A stretch of 64,000 bases of DNA from Spirochaetia bacterium (GTDB taxonomy: Bacteria; Spirochaetota; Spirochaetia; Sphaerochaetales; Sphaerochaetaceae), in contig JAKVOU010000001.1 of the NCBI GenBank assembly GCA_022482625.1, positions 744,001-808,000 on the forward strand. Reading direction: 5' to 3'. The notes below the pieces were generated by a model, which searched no databases, had not been told where the DNA came from, and saw nothing but the letters and a program-made list of their open reading frames with translations. The position numbers were made by a program, and so were the translations under genes. Positions 17,517 through 26,151 of the stretch are shown piece by piece (position 1 is the stretch's first letter; each line of letters begins with the position of its first letter).

Positions 17517-18711
17517 GGCTCTGTTTTCCAAGTGTATTGCTAAGCGCTTGAAGCGACCGTCTTTTTGTAATATACTCAACATATGTTATGTAAAGACAAA
17601 GAAACCATCAGCCTTGAAACATTGGCGGAAATGCTCGGGAATCTGTCGGAACAGGACCGCCAGAGGGTCATTGCATTGGCCGAACTGGCAACGTATGCTC
17701 CCGACAAGCATCGGGACAGTCACGAGGACATGCCGCGTTGTCCCCATTGCTCCGGTGTCCATGTCCGTCGCAACGGCTTCGTCAGGGGCAGGCAGCGGTA
17801 TCTCTGCGGGGATTGCGGGCGTACGTTCGGGGCGACCACCGGTTCTGTGCGATACAAGAGCAAGCACGGCAAGGAAACCTGGGAGGCCTACCTGGAGGCA
17901 TTCGCCCTGAGGCTTCCCCTGCGGGAGGCCGCACGCAAGTGCGGCATAGCGCTGAGCACCTCGTTCTTCTGGCGGCACAAGATCCTCGATGCACTGGCGA
18001 CGGGATCCACGGGGAACTTGCTCAGCGGCCGGGTACAGGAGGACGAGACGTACATCCAGGACAACTACAAAGGCAACTGCGATGCGGAAAACAACTTGGG
18101 AACCAGGGGGAAGCGGCATCGGAGCCCGGCATACAAGACCCATAGGGTGACGGGCCATCGTCATGAGAGAGGGAAAGCGACCCATACGAGGGGCTTGGGC
18201 AACCAGAAGGTCTGCGTGCCGTGCGCCATCGACGAGCAGGGGAAGACCCTGGCGAAGGCTGCCGGCAGGGGGATGGTGCAACCCCGCTACCTTTCCTTTG
18301 TCCTGGCCTCGCACCTGGGCGATGACGTGGTGATGGTGACCGACAAGAGCCGGGCAAGCCGGGAATTCTGCGCCTCGGATGGCCTGCCGGTGGTACAGCT
18401 GAAGGCGGGCATACAGGGATGCCCGGTACGAGGGCGATACAACTTGCAGAAGGTCAACAGCCTGCATAGCCGTCTTCGGGGGCTGCTGGCTGGATTCAGG
18501 GGTGTCTCCACGAAATATCTTGACGACTATCTTGCCTGGAATGGCTTCGAGGTCGAGAACCCCGGATCGAATCGCCTGGATCTGAAAACCGTATTGCTGG
18601 ACAAGATGCGGACAATCGGAACATGTTCAACCTATTGGGGGATATTTCACAAGCCTCCCTTGCCTTTTCCCACTGTTGGCTAGCCCTGCAATACACTTGG
18701 AAAACAGAGCC
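17517..18711 (+). mobile_element. IS1595-family insertion sequence, copy 1 (1195 bp, complete)
   Basis: Bounded by perfect 24-bp terminal inverted repeats (17517-17540 and 18688-18711) beginning GGCTCTGTTTTCCAAGTG and by an 8-bp target duplication, ATTCTTTT (17509-17516 and 18712-18719). An 8-bp duplication and a zinc-ribbon DDE transposase fit the IS1595 family. More GC-rich than the host genes. It interrupts the AAA/DUF4143 gene within codon 70 and carries one intact transposase gene, so it may be mobile. Confidence 0.95.
17583..18683 (+). CDS. IS1595-family transposase, intact
   Basis: A 366-residue transposase. The N-terminal zinc ribbon shows CPHC (Cys53, Cys56) and CGDC (Cys75, Cys78), followed by RTFGATTGSVRYKSKHG and a helix-turn-helix like LREAARKCGIALSTSFFWRH. 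The catalytic core has the first Asp in VQEDETYIQ (about residue 154), the second in DVVMVTDKSRAS (about 252), and a C-terminal NSLHSRLRGLLAGFRGVSTK block that is the hallmark of the ISXO2/IS1595 DDE domain. It lies entirely between the terminal repeats. No good ribosome site precedes the ATG, as is common in insertion sequences. Confidence 0.92.
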   Translation: MLCKDKETISLETLAEMLGNLSEQDRQRVIALAELATYAPDKHRDSHEDMPRCPHCSGVHVRRNGFVRGRQRYLCGDCGRTFGATTGSVRYKSKHGKETWEAYLEAFALRLPLREAARKCGIALSTSFFWRHKILDALATGSTGNLLSGRVQEDETYIQDNYKGNCDAENNLGTRGKRHRSPAYKTHRVTGHRHERGKATHTRGLGNQKVCVPCAIDEQGKTLAKAAGRGMVQPRYLSFVLASHLGDDVVMVTDKSRASREFCASDGLPVVQLKAGIQGCPVRGRYNLQKVNSLHSRLRGLLAGFRGVSTKYLDDYLAWNGFEVENPGSNRLDLKTVLLDKMRTIGTCSTYWGIFHKPPLPFPTVG

Positions 18712-18919
18712 ATTCTTTTACAGAAAGAGAGCTCCTGAATAAACTGAGGTCACTCTCAATGTCCATATTGAGATAGATGAATGTGTCGAATTCTGCTCCG
18801 AATTCCTTCACAACAGTTGTCTTACCCGTCTGTCGCGCACCACGGATAACCAGAGGTTTCCGGTATGGCGACTTTCGCCATTCTCTGAGATTTCCAAGAA
18901 GATTACGGTAAAATTCCAT
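18712..18919 (-). pseudogene. N-terminal part of the interrupted AAA ATPase (AAA_14/DUF4143)
   Basis: Start of the gene whose remainder is 16358-17516. The ATG at 18919 has GGTGG eight bases upstream. It encodes MEFYRNLLGNLREWRKSPYR followed by the P-loop GARQTGKT at residues 27-34 and IYLNMDIESDLSLFRSSLSVKE, where the IS begins. Read into the IS, the frame gives about fourteen foreign residues and stops. Without its Walker B and DUF4143 parts this fragment cannot work as an ATPase. Confidence 0.88.
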
Positions 18920-19003
18920 ATCTGTTTCCACCGCCTATTGCACAAAGTCAACCCAATTTTCACTCTTTTAAGATACAAAGTCAACCCAATTTTCATTATT
19001 ATT

Positions 19004-20187
19004 GGCTCTGTTTTCCAAGTGTATTGCTAAGCGCTTGAAGCGACCGTCTTTTTGTAATATACTCAACATATGTTATGTAAAGACAAAGAAACCATCAGCC
19101 TTGAAACATTGGCGGAAATGCTCGGGAATCTATCGGAACAGGACCGCCAGAGGGTCATTGCATTGGCCGAACTGGCAACGGATGCTCCCGACAAGCATCG
19201 GGACAGTCCCGAGGACATGCCGCGTTGTCCCCACTGCTCCGGTGTCCATGTCCGTCGCAACGGCTTCGTCAGGGGCAAGCAGCGGTATCTCTGCAGGGAT
19301 TGCGGGCGTACGTTCGGGGCGACCACCGGTTCTGTGCGATACAAGAGCAAGCACGGCAAGGAAACCTGGGAGGCCTACCTGGAGGCATTCGCCCTGAGGC
19401 TTCCCCTGCGGGAGGCCGCACGCAAGTGCGGCATAGCGCTGAGCACCTCGTTCTTCTGGCGGCACAAGATCCTCGATGCACTGGCGACGGGATCCACGGG
19501 GAACTTGCTCAGCGGCCGGGTACAGGAGGACGAGACATACATCCAGGACAACTACAAAGGCAACTGCGATGCGGAAAACCAGGGGGAAGCGGCATCGGAG
19601 CCCGGCATACAAGACCCATAGGGTGACGGGCCATCGTCATGAGAGAGGGAAAGCGACCCATACGAGGGGCTTGGGCAACCAGAAGGTCTGCGTGCCGTGC
19701 GCCATCGACGAGCAGGGGAAGACCCTGGCGAAGGCTGCCGGCAGGGGGATGGTGCAACCCCGCTACCTTTCCTTTGTCCTGGCCTCGCACCTGGGCGATG
19801 ACGTGGTGATGGTGACCGACAAGAGCCGGGCAAGCCGGGAATTCTGCGCCTCGGATGGCCTGCCGGTGGTACAGCTGAAGGCGGGCATACAGGGATGCCC
19901 GGTACGAGGGCGATACAACTTGCAGAAGGTCAACAGCCTGCATAGCCGTCTTCGGGGGCTGCTGGCTGGATTCAGGGGTGTCTCCACGAAATATCTTGAC
20001 GACTATCTTGCCTGGAATGGCTTCGAGGTCGAGAACCCCGGATCGAATCGCCTGGATCTGAAAACCGTATTGCTGGACAAGATGCGGACAATCGGAACAT
20101 GTTCAACCTATTGGGGGATATTTCACAAGCCTCCCTTGCCTTTTCCCACTGTTGGCTAGCCCTGCAATACACTCGGAAAACAGAGCC
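19004..20187 (+). mobile_element. IS1595-family insertion sequence, copy 2 (1184 bp, 11-bp internal deletion)
   Basis: Same element and orientation as copy 1, 292 bp downstream. Its ends carry the same terminal repeats (one mismatch in the right end, ACTCGG for ACTTGG). It has its own 8-bp duplication, TTATTATT (18996-19003 and 20188-20195), so it inserted independently. Compared with copy 1 it lacks 11 bases, AACTTGGGAAC or an equivalent frame, at about 19579, probably by slippage between short AAC repeats. Confidence 0.95.
19070..20159 (+). pseudogene. IS1595-family transposase, frameshifted
   Basis: Near-identical to the copy 1 transposase, including the zinc ribbon (CPHC, then CRDC instead of CGDC) and the first catalytic Asp (VQEDETYIQ). 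The 11-base deletion near 19579 shifts the frame just after DNYKGNCDAEN, and translation ends at 19621 after 183 residues. The rest of the catalytic domain continues in another frame to 20159. The product would lack the second and third catalytic residues, so this copy could move only if copy 1 supplies transposase. Confidence 0.93.
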
Positions 20188-20289
20188 TTATTATTTGACA
20201 TAAAATATACCCAATTCCAACTGTATCTCGGCATAAAGTCAGGGCAATCAAACAAAACAACGACAAAATCAAAGTCAAATTACCTTTTT

Positions 20290-20571
20290 CCAGTTAGTAA
20301 AAAATGTAACAATCCAGATACTTTTATCCCATAACAGACAAGTCGAAGGACCTGCCGACACTTGGGACAGTAAAGTGAAGGCACTCAGACTGTCCTACCT
20401 TACAATGTGACCACCGAGAATATGGAACAGAGGCTGGTACCTCCATCATCGAAGCAGAAAAAATTTGCTATCTTCAGCTTTGCAAGCCTGAGAGACAAAG
20501 ACCTCTGAGTCGTATCTCCCAAGTAATATAGAATACGCACAAAAACATACTTATTTTGGGCTATAGTAAGA
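20290..20571. other. Intergenic region with broken open frames
   Basis: After the repeat remnants there is no intact gene. The most coding-like piece, about 20409-20507, reads TTENMEQRLVPPSSKQKKFA and ends SFASLRDKDL, starting from a GTG without a ribosome site. I could not assign it to a family; it may be the tail of a lost gene. Confidence 0.4.
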
Positions 20572-21636
20572 TTACTTGGGCGATTCCTGGCTGTCGGCTC
20601 TCACATAAAAGGTCGCTCTACCAACGCCCGAGCGTATGATGAAGCCTTCCTCGACAAGTGATTTCAGTGCGTTTTCTATTGATGACTTGCCGGCTGAAGG
20701 AACTATGTCCATAATCTGGCGTTTGGTAAATCTTCCAATCACACTTTCGACGGCCCTCCGTACCTGCCCAAGGCTGTTTGTTTTCTCTGATGCAAGCGTC
20801 ATCCTGTCATCCAGATCGCGGTAAGCCGCAAGGATTGTCCCAAGAAGGTATTTGATGAATGGCAGAGGATTGTTTTCACCAATGTTCCAACCCTGGTCCG
20901 AAGCTGAAAGCGTGTCGTAATAGGCGTCCTTGGTCTTCGAAATTTTTGATTCCAAGCTAATGTATCTTCCTACATTGAATCCCGCCTTATACAGAAGGAG
21001 CGTGGTGAGTAACCTGCTCATCCTCCCGTTTCCGTCATTGAATGGATGGATGCAGAGAAAATCAAGGATGAAGACAGGGATGAGAATCAGAGGCTCGACT
21101 ATATGGTTGCCTACCGCCCTATTGTAGTTTTCACAGATTGCCTCGATGGCACCAGGAATCTCATATGGAGCAGTTGGGAGAAAAGCAATCCACCGTTTTC
21201 CGTCGGCATCGAAGGTGTTTATCTCATTCTGCGAGTCTTTGAACTTGCCTCCGAAACCGACGTCAGCATACTGCATCAGGTCACGGTGAAGCTGGAGGAT
21301 GTAGGAAGGTTTCAGGGGAATAAACTCATAATTACTGTGGATTGTATTCAGAACATCACGGTACCCAGCAATTTCTTTCTCATCTCGGTTCCTCGGGGTC
21401 GTCTTCTCTGCACAGATCTGGGCAAGACGTGAGGTCGTGGTCCGGATGCCTTCGATTGCATTCGATGATTCCGTGCTTTGTCGCTTGGCGACTTCGACAA
21501 GTCGATCGAGCATTTCAGTTTTCTGGGTTGCATACAGTTCCTGCTTTCCCTTGGCTTCGTGGATCTGGGCAATGTAGGAGATAGTCTGGCTGTCCAATTT
21601 TGAATCAGCAAGACGAGAATAATCGAATGATCTCAT
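20572..21636 (-). CDS. Fic-domain protein (class II, self-inhibited AMPylase type)
   Basis: A 354-residue protein. The Fic active site HPFNDGNGRMSR (His197 to Arg208) matches HPFxDGNGRxxR completely, so AMP transfer or related chemistry is expected. The inhibitory motif S/TxxxEG appears N-terminal to the core as SNAIEG (Ser58, Glu62, Gly63), placing it in class II. A winged-helix-like C-terminus (KRQIMDIVPSAGKSSIENALKSLVEEGFIIR) suggests DNA or partner binding. AAGGAG lies 7 bases before the ATG. Such proteins are frequent in accessory regions; target unknown. It is not a FicT/Doc toxin with a separate antitoxin, since the inhibitory helix is built in. Confidence 0.9.
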   Translation of the reverse strand: MRSFDYSRLADSKLDSQTISYIAQIHEAKGKQELYATQKTEMLDRLVEVAKRQSTESSNAIEGIRTTTSRLAQICAEKTTPRNRDEKEIAGYRDVLNTIHSNYEFIPLKPSYILQLHRDLMQYADVGFGGKFKDSQNEINTFDADGKRWIAFLPTAPYEIPGAIEAICENYNRAVGNHIVEPLILIPVFILDFLCIHPFNDGNGRMSRLLTTLLLYKAGFNVGRYISLESKISKTKDAYYDTLSASDQGWNIGENNPLPFIKYLLGTILAAYRDLDDRMTLASEKTNSLGQVRRAVESVIGRFTKRQIMDIVPSAGKSSIENALKSLVEEGFIIRSGVGRATFYVRADSQESPK

Positions 21637-21740
21637 AGGATGCTCCTTATTTTTTCACCCAATTATCTCATAAATTTGGGCGTAAATCAAACTTTTAGGC
21701 AATTTCAGGAGATACATTCGTGGAAGTTTTAAAGAGCTGA

Positions 21741-21905
21741 ATGATGAAGACAGAAATGCAGGACCTAGAAAGACTTCGGGAAATGATAGGCTCCGATCTG
21801 ATTGCCCATATCGAGACATACCACGGACAACCCGTGGTTTTTGATCTTAAACAGACAATACTAGACTGCAATTTGCCACATAGAAAAAGTCAGCTGTTTT
21901 TTTGA
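21741..21905 (+). CDS. Possible 54-residue small protein
   Basis: An open frame starting MMKTEMQDLERLREMIGSDL and continuing IAHIETYHGQPVVFDLKQTI before a Lys/Phe-rich end. It looks like a short helix followed by a beta hairpin, not random. The ribosome site is weak (AAGAG). It lies divergent from fic and convergent with the GpsA-like gene, whose stop is 4 bases away. No family recognised; could also be chance. Confidence 0.35.
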   Translation: MMKTEMQDLERLREMIGSDLIAHIETYHGQPVVFDLKQTILDCNLPHRKSQLFF

Positions 21906-21908
21906 TTG

Positions 21909-22874
21909 TCAGACAAAGACAGCCTTTTCATATTCTTGGATAGTAGAATGTTCATACAAGAAGCTGTAAAGGGCATTGACGATAGGGAAATACACTTCAA
22001 GTTTCTTCTCCTGCGTGATTTCCTGCATGAGTTTTACAGTCCGGAGTCCTTCAAGGACCGTAGAACTCTTCTGTGAAGTATCAATCCTGAACCCCTTGCC
22101 CATCATAAGCCCCAACGTCCTATTCCGGGAAAGATCATTGAGACCGGTAAGTCCGAGATCTCCTACCCCGCAGTAAGTATAGATGACATGGGGATCAGCT
22201 TCGTACAGCTTGAGGAAAGAACGCATCTCCCTCACAGCCTTGGTGTAGATCAGGAAATCAACATTCGGTGAATTGAATCTCCCTGACACCAGGCCTATGG
22301 CTATGGCATACATGTTCTTCAATACGCTCAGCAGTTCAACTGCCCTGGTATCGTCACTGTAATCCAACAGGATAAGGGTATCATCCAATATTTCCTTCTT
22401 GGTTTCAATATAATCCCTACGTCTGCCACCGAAAGTGAAAGCCGAAGGACTGCCATTCATCAATTCTATGGCAAAAGTCGGCCCTTTCATACTGGCTACG
22501 CGTTCAGCAGGAATCTGGGAAGTAACGAACGTACCGTCTTCATTCATCCCCTTTGCAAGGTTGATGACCAGACAATCAGGCCGTATATATTTGCTGATAG
22601 ATGTGAAGAAAGGCAGGACAGCCTTTGAAGGAATGGCAATGAAGATATAGTCAGCCTCTGCAAATCTTGGCAAATCATCAAAGGCAACGATCGATTTGTT
22701 GAGGAAACGAGTCGGATAATATTTCTTGTTTTGATGAAGGTCATTTATTTCGTTGACTACCGCCTTGTCCCGGCTGTAGAGAAATACAGTATTGTTTTTG
22801 TTCCAGGCAAGACGTTCTGCCATGGCAGTGGCAAATACGCCCGCTCCTGCAAACATAATAGTATGTTGTTCCAT
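21909..22874 (-). CDS. gpsA: NAD(P)-dependent glycerol-3-phosphate dehydrogenase, GpsA-like
   Basis: Cytoplasmic enzyme reducing dihydroxyacetone phosphate to sn-glycerol-3-phosphate for phospholipid synthesis. 321 residues from the ATG at 22874, which places the Rossmann motif MFAGAGVFATAMA at residues 7-19; an upstream start would add a hydrophobic leader out of family. Family blocks are present: NLAKGMN, GPTFAIELMNGSPSA, LKNMYAIAIGL (catalytic Lys) and GVGDLGLTGLNDLSRNRTLG. The sequence is divergent (for example Phe-Ala in the glycine-rich loop), so a related substrate cannot be excluded. The ribosome site is poor. It is a single gene, separated from the RND operon by a terminator. Confidence 0.85.
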   Translation of the reverse strand: MEQHTIMFAGAGVFATAMAERLAWNKNNTVFLYSRDKAVVNEINDLHQNKKYYPTRFLNKSIVAFDDLPRFAEADYIFIAIPSKAVLPFFTSISKYIRPDCLVINLAKGMNEDGTFVTSQIPAERVASMKGPTFAIELMNGSPSAFTFGGRRRDYIETKKEILDDTLILLDYSDDTRAVELLSVLKNMYAIAIGLVSGRFNSPNVDFLIYTKAVREMRSFLKLYEADPHVIYTYCGVGDLGLTGLNDLSRNRTLGLMMGKGFRIDTSQKSSTVLEGLRTVKLMQEITQEKKLEVYFPIVNALYSFLYEHSTIQEYEKAVFV

Positions 22875-22914
22875 AGGACCAATGATAAAAACAATAGCAT
22901 TTTGAATCAACAGC

Positions 22915-22959
22915 ATAAAAGACAGTCATTGCCGACAGCAAGCAACTTCCGGCAATGAC
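22915..22959 (-). terminator. Terminator of the RND efflux operon
   Basis: A perfect 10-bp stem, GTCATTGCCG (22925-22934) and CGGCAATGAC (22950-22959), followed on the - strand by TGTCTTTTA. About 45 bases past the RND stop and before the GpsA-like gene. Confidence 0.65.
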
Positions 22960-23004
22960 TTATGAAAATTCTTCATTCTACAGTAAAATCTGTCACTTCC
23001 ATCC

Positions 23005-26000
23005 TTATGCCCTTTCTTTTTCTTTTTTCAGGACATCATAACGGATCAATTGATTTGCATTGGAGTCCTTGTCATTGAACATTTTCTCCAGCTTGTTCTT
23101 CTGTACGATGGAATAGACTATCGGCGTCAGAAACAAAGTAAGGAAAGCGCCCGAAATGATACCTCCGATTATGGTAACTGCCACTGGTTGCATCAGTTCA
23201 CTTCCGGCTCCAGGGAAAAACCCAAGGGGAATCATACCAAGGATTGTAGTCAGGGTCGTCATCAAGATCGGACGAAGCCTGCTCTCAGCCGCCATACGGC
23301 ATGCCTGCTTTACCGGGATTTTCCGGGCAACAAGGCCATTGATGGCATCGACCAATACGATGCCATTGTTGACGACGATACCCACAAGAGCAATGATACC
23401 GATCAAAGAAAACATGGTAATATCCATGCCCATGATCAGATGGATTGCAATGACACCTATGAGCAGCAACGGAATGGATACAAAGATGATGAACGGATCC
23501 TTGATAGATTCAAACTGGCTGGCCATTACGGTAAATACCAATGCCAATGCCAACAGCAATACCGTGCGGAATGTAGCATCTGCATCTGCAAAATCGCTCA
23601 TCTGACCTGCCAGACTCAAATTCACCCCTTCCGGCAACACTACAGCCTTGACGACTTCCTGTACCTCTGCATTGACTTGGCTGGTACTGACACCGTCGAC
23701 GGCATCAGCGGTAATATGGTTGATTCGCCGCTTGTCTTCCCTATAGATAATTGTCGGTCCTACGGAGTCTTCTATTGCAGCTATGGAATCAAGCCGGACC
23801 TTGCCGACTGATGTATCTATCATCAGGCTGCCAAGCGCAGAAATGTCATCTACGAACCTAGGAGCCAGGGTAACCACCAGATCCCTGCTGTCATTGGAAT
23901 CAAAGGAAGTAATCGTAGCCGCTTTTGCACCACCGATAGCCGTGTAAAGCGTTGCCTCTATCTGACTGGCCGTAATGCCAAGTGCATCAAGCCGTTTCTG
24001 ATCAGGCACTATCCTGAGCCTTGGAGCTCCGGCAACTGCATCGGATTTCAAATTCGTCACATCCGGTACCTTGCGTTTCAAGGCATCCATCAAACGGTCA
24101 GAAGCGACCTTTGCAGATTTTGAATCAGTGCTGAATATTTCAACATCGACCGCAGAGGAAGCCATCGACGCCGCGGCTTGGCTGATGGTCCATTTTGCCA
24201 ATGGATTTCCCTCAAGTACAGGTCTTACCGCATCCGAAAGCTGCTGGAAATCAAGCGGTTGCTCATCAGCTGGAGGAAGTGAAATCGTCAATGTTCCCTC
24301 ATTGTCTTCTGCAGTACATCTGATTGAAGTATATGCGGCAGAATCAAGCTTTGCAGAAAGTTCCTTTTCTACCCTGTCAAGCTCTTTCTCTACTACATGC
24401 TGCGAGGTACCGTCAGCATATGTCAGGGAGGCTATCATGGAATCACTGGTTTTGACCGGTGTAAGCAAGCTTTTGTTCATATGCGGCACAAATGAAACAA
24501 AGAAAAGCAACAAGGCAACGAACAGGGAAATAAGCAGCAACCTATGGTCAAGTGCATAATTGATCGACCGGCCGTAAAAGGTCGTGACTTTGCTCTCAAA
24601 GTTTGACATCTTCTGGTCCACATATGCAAGGAAACGGTTCTTCAGCGGTTGTTGCCTATGGGTTTTCATCTTAAGGATAGGTCCCGCAAGTGCCGGTACC
24701 AAGGTCGTTGCAACAATGAAGGAAAGGATCAGGCAGCTCATGATAGCAAAGAGGAAACCTTCTACCATAACGCCTATGATACCAAGTTGGTTATGGTACA
24801 TATACATAGGAAAGAACACACAGACAGACGTAAGCATTGAGGCAAATACTGCAGAAGTCATTTCATGGCTACCTTCAATGGACGCTGCAAGAGGTTCCAT
24901 CCCTGCTTCTTCTTTTTTGTAGATATTTTCCAAGATTACGATTGACGCATCTACAATCATGCCGATGCCAAGGATAAGGCCGCTCATGCTGACGACATTC
25001 ATCGTATATCCCATCATGTTCATAAGACCTATGGTACCAAATATTGAAATCGGCATGGAAAGCGAAATTATAAAAGCCGCCTTGCGGTTCCTGAGAAAAA
25101 TGAAAATAATCAGGGCAGCCAGCAAAATGCCCTCAATGGCATTGATACCTACGCTGTTGATGGTAGAAGCTACAAAAGCGGTATTATCCGAATAGGTCTG
25201 CAGGGTAACACCACCAGGGAGGAGAGCCTGTATAGACGGAAGTGCCTTCTTGACTGCCTTGACAACCTGGATGGAATTGGAATCGCTGGTATTGGCAATA
25301 TCCAAGGCAACAGCCGGTTTTCCATCAATGGTAACATGGCTGCTGTCATTTGTCGAAACATAGGCGAGTCCTGCAACATCCTTGACACGGACGGTATGCC
25401 CATCTACCGTTTCAATAGCCGTATCCAGTATCTGAGACGGTTTTTGATAACGGGTGTCAATGACGATCGAATACTTATAGGAGGAAGTATCCTCGATGCT
25501 CCCCAACGTGCCAAGAAGCGTGCGGGGTGCAACGGCTGCAACAACCTGGGACAGGGTAAGTCCAAGTGCAGCAAGTCTGTTCGGATCAACTTGGATCTGG
25601 TATTCCTTGGTATCAAGACCACCCTCCGTTACCTTTGATACTCCTTCCACTCTTCCCAAGGCAGGCTTGATGATATTGTTTATTGCATCAAGTTTGACAG
25701 TGTCAGAGGCTTCTCCTGAAACAATCAGGCTCATGATATCATCATTGCTGCCGACATCGTAGGTCAGCACCGAAGGCATATTGGCCCAAGAAGGAAGACT
25801 TGATACCACAGCCTGGACCTTATTGTTTACATCCATCATCTTTGTATGCAAATCTGTACCATAGTCAAACTGCAGGATGATATAGGCATATCCAGTGCCA
25901 GACTGGCTATGCATGGTATCAAGGGACTCCAAGGAATCCAGGGAATCTTCAAGTGGCTTTACGACTTGTTCTTCAATCTCATCAGGACCTGCAGAGGGAC

Positions 26001-26151
26001 AGGGCACACTGACGGAAATGACAGGAAGTGTTACCTTGGGGAACTGTGACGTCGCAAGGTGTGGAAATGCCATAACAACCAAAACCATTGCAAGCAGGAA
26101 GGCCATCAGTACCGTAACAGGTTTCCTGACAGAGAATTCACCGAGTCTCAT
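23005..26151 (-). CDS. RND-family efflux pump, inner-membrane subunit (HAE1/MMPL type)
   Basis: A 1048-residue proton-driven exporter with the twelve-helix, two-large-loop layout of AcrB-like pumps: helix 1 near residues 10-30, a periplasmic domain to ~330, six helices to ~540, a second periplasmic domain, then the last helices to ~1020. The helix 4 motif GMIVDASIVILENIYKK carries the proton-relay Asp, and GIVVNNGIVLVDAIN matches helix 10. It overlaps the adaptor gene by 4 bases (ATGA) and ends the tolC-adaptor-RND operon. Substrates may be drugs, lipids or other amphiphiles; none can be deduced. Confidence 0.95.
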   Translation of the reverse strand: MRLGEFSVRKPVTVLMAFLLAMVLVVMAFPHLATSQFPKVTLPVISVSVPCPSAGPDEIEEQVVKPLEDSLDSLESLDTMHSQSGTGYAYIILQFDYGTDLHTKMMDVNNKVQAVVSSLPSWANMPSVLTYDVGSNDDIMSLIVSGEASDTVKLDAINNIIKPALGRVEGVSKVTEGGLDTKEYQIQVDPNRLAALGLTLSQVVAAVAPRTLLGTLGSIEDTSSYKYSIVIDTRYQKPSQILDTAIETVDGHTVRVKDVAGLAYVSTNDSSHVTIDGKPAVALDIANTSDSNSIQVVKAVKKALPSIQALLPGGVTLQTYSDNTAFVASTINSVGINAIEGILLAALIIFIFLRNRKAAFIISLSMPISIFGTIGLMNMMGYTMNVVSMSGLILGIGMIVDASIVILENIYKKEEAGMEPLAASIEGSHEMTSAVFASMLTSVCVFFPMYMYHNQLGIIGVMVEGFLFAIMSCLILSFIVATTLVPALAGPILKMKTHRQQPLKNRFLAYVDQKMSNFESKVTTFYGRSINYALDHRLLLISLFVALLLFFVSFVPHMNKSLLTPVKTSDSMIASLTYADGTSQHVVEKELDRVEKELSAKLDSAAYTSIRCTAEDNEGTLTISLPPADEQPLDFQQLSDAVRPVLEGNPLAKWTISQAAASMASSAVDVEIFSTDSKSAKVASDRLMDALKRKVPDVTNLKSDAVAGAPRLRIVPDQKRLDALGITASQIEATLYTAIGGAKAATITSFDSNDSRDLVVTLAPRFVDDISALGSLMIDTSVGKVRLDSIAAIEDSVGPTIIYREDKRRINHITADAVDGVSTSQVNAEVQEVVKAVVLPEGVNLSLAGQMSDFADADATFRTVLLLALALVFTVMASQFESIKDPFIIFVSIPLLLIGVIAIHLIMGMDITMFSLIGIIALVGIVVNNGIVLVDAINGLVARKIPVKQACRMAAESRLRPILMTTLTTILGMIPLGFFPGAGSELMQPVAVTIIGGIISGAFLTLFLTPIVYSIVQKNKLEKMFNDKDSNANQLIRYDVLKKEKERA

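Larger units (their letters stand above)
18942..20289. repeat. 33-bp periodic degenerate repeats, split by IS copy 2
   Basis: CAAAGTCAACCCAATTTTCA occurs exactly twice, in units starting at 18942 and 18975 (33 bp apart). Removing IS copy 2 and one target duplication places two degenerate units (20200, with ATACCCAATT; 20233, with AAAGTCAGGGCAAT) at exactly +33 and +66 from 18975. A weaker fifth match, CAAAGTCAA at about 20269, is 3 bases out of phase. The array sits directly upstream of the AAA/DUF4143 start. Read on the - strand each full unit carries GGGTTGACTTTG, so a -35-like box recurs. Possible iterons or a multi-site operator. Confidence 0.7.

Noticed and set aside
17586-18467. Long antisense frames within both IS elements
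   Set aside because: GC-rich shadow frames of the transposase, Arg/Pro rich and without a ribosome site.
18942-18995. Possible CRISPR array (two identical repeats)
   Set aside because: Only two exact repeats, spacers of 12-13 bases, no cas genes. The degenerate 33-bp periodicity is not CRISPR-like.
18808-18996. 62-residue frame with an 11-residue repeat (VKIGLTL...)
   Set aside because: The repeat is the translation of the 33-bp DNA units in a frame different from the AAA gene; it runs into that gene antiframe.
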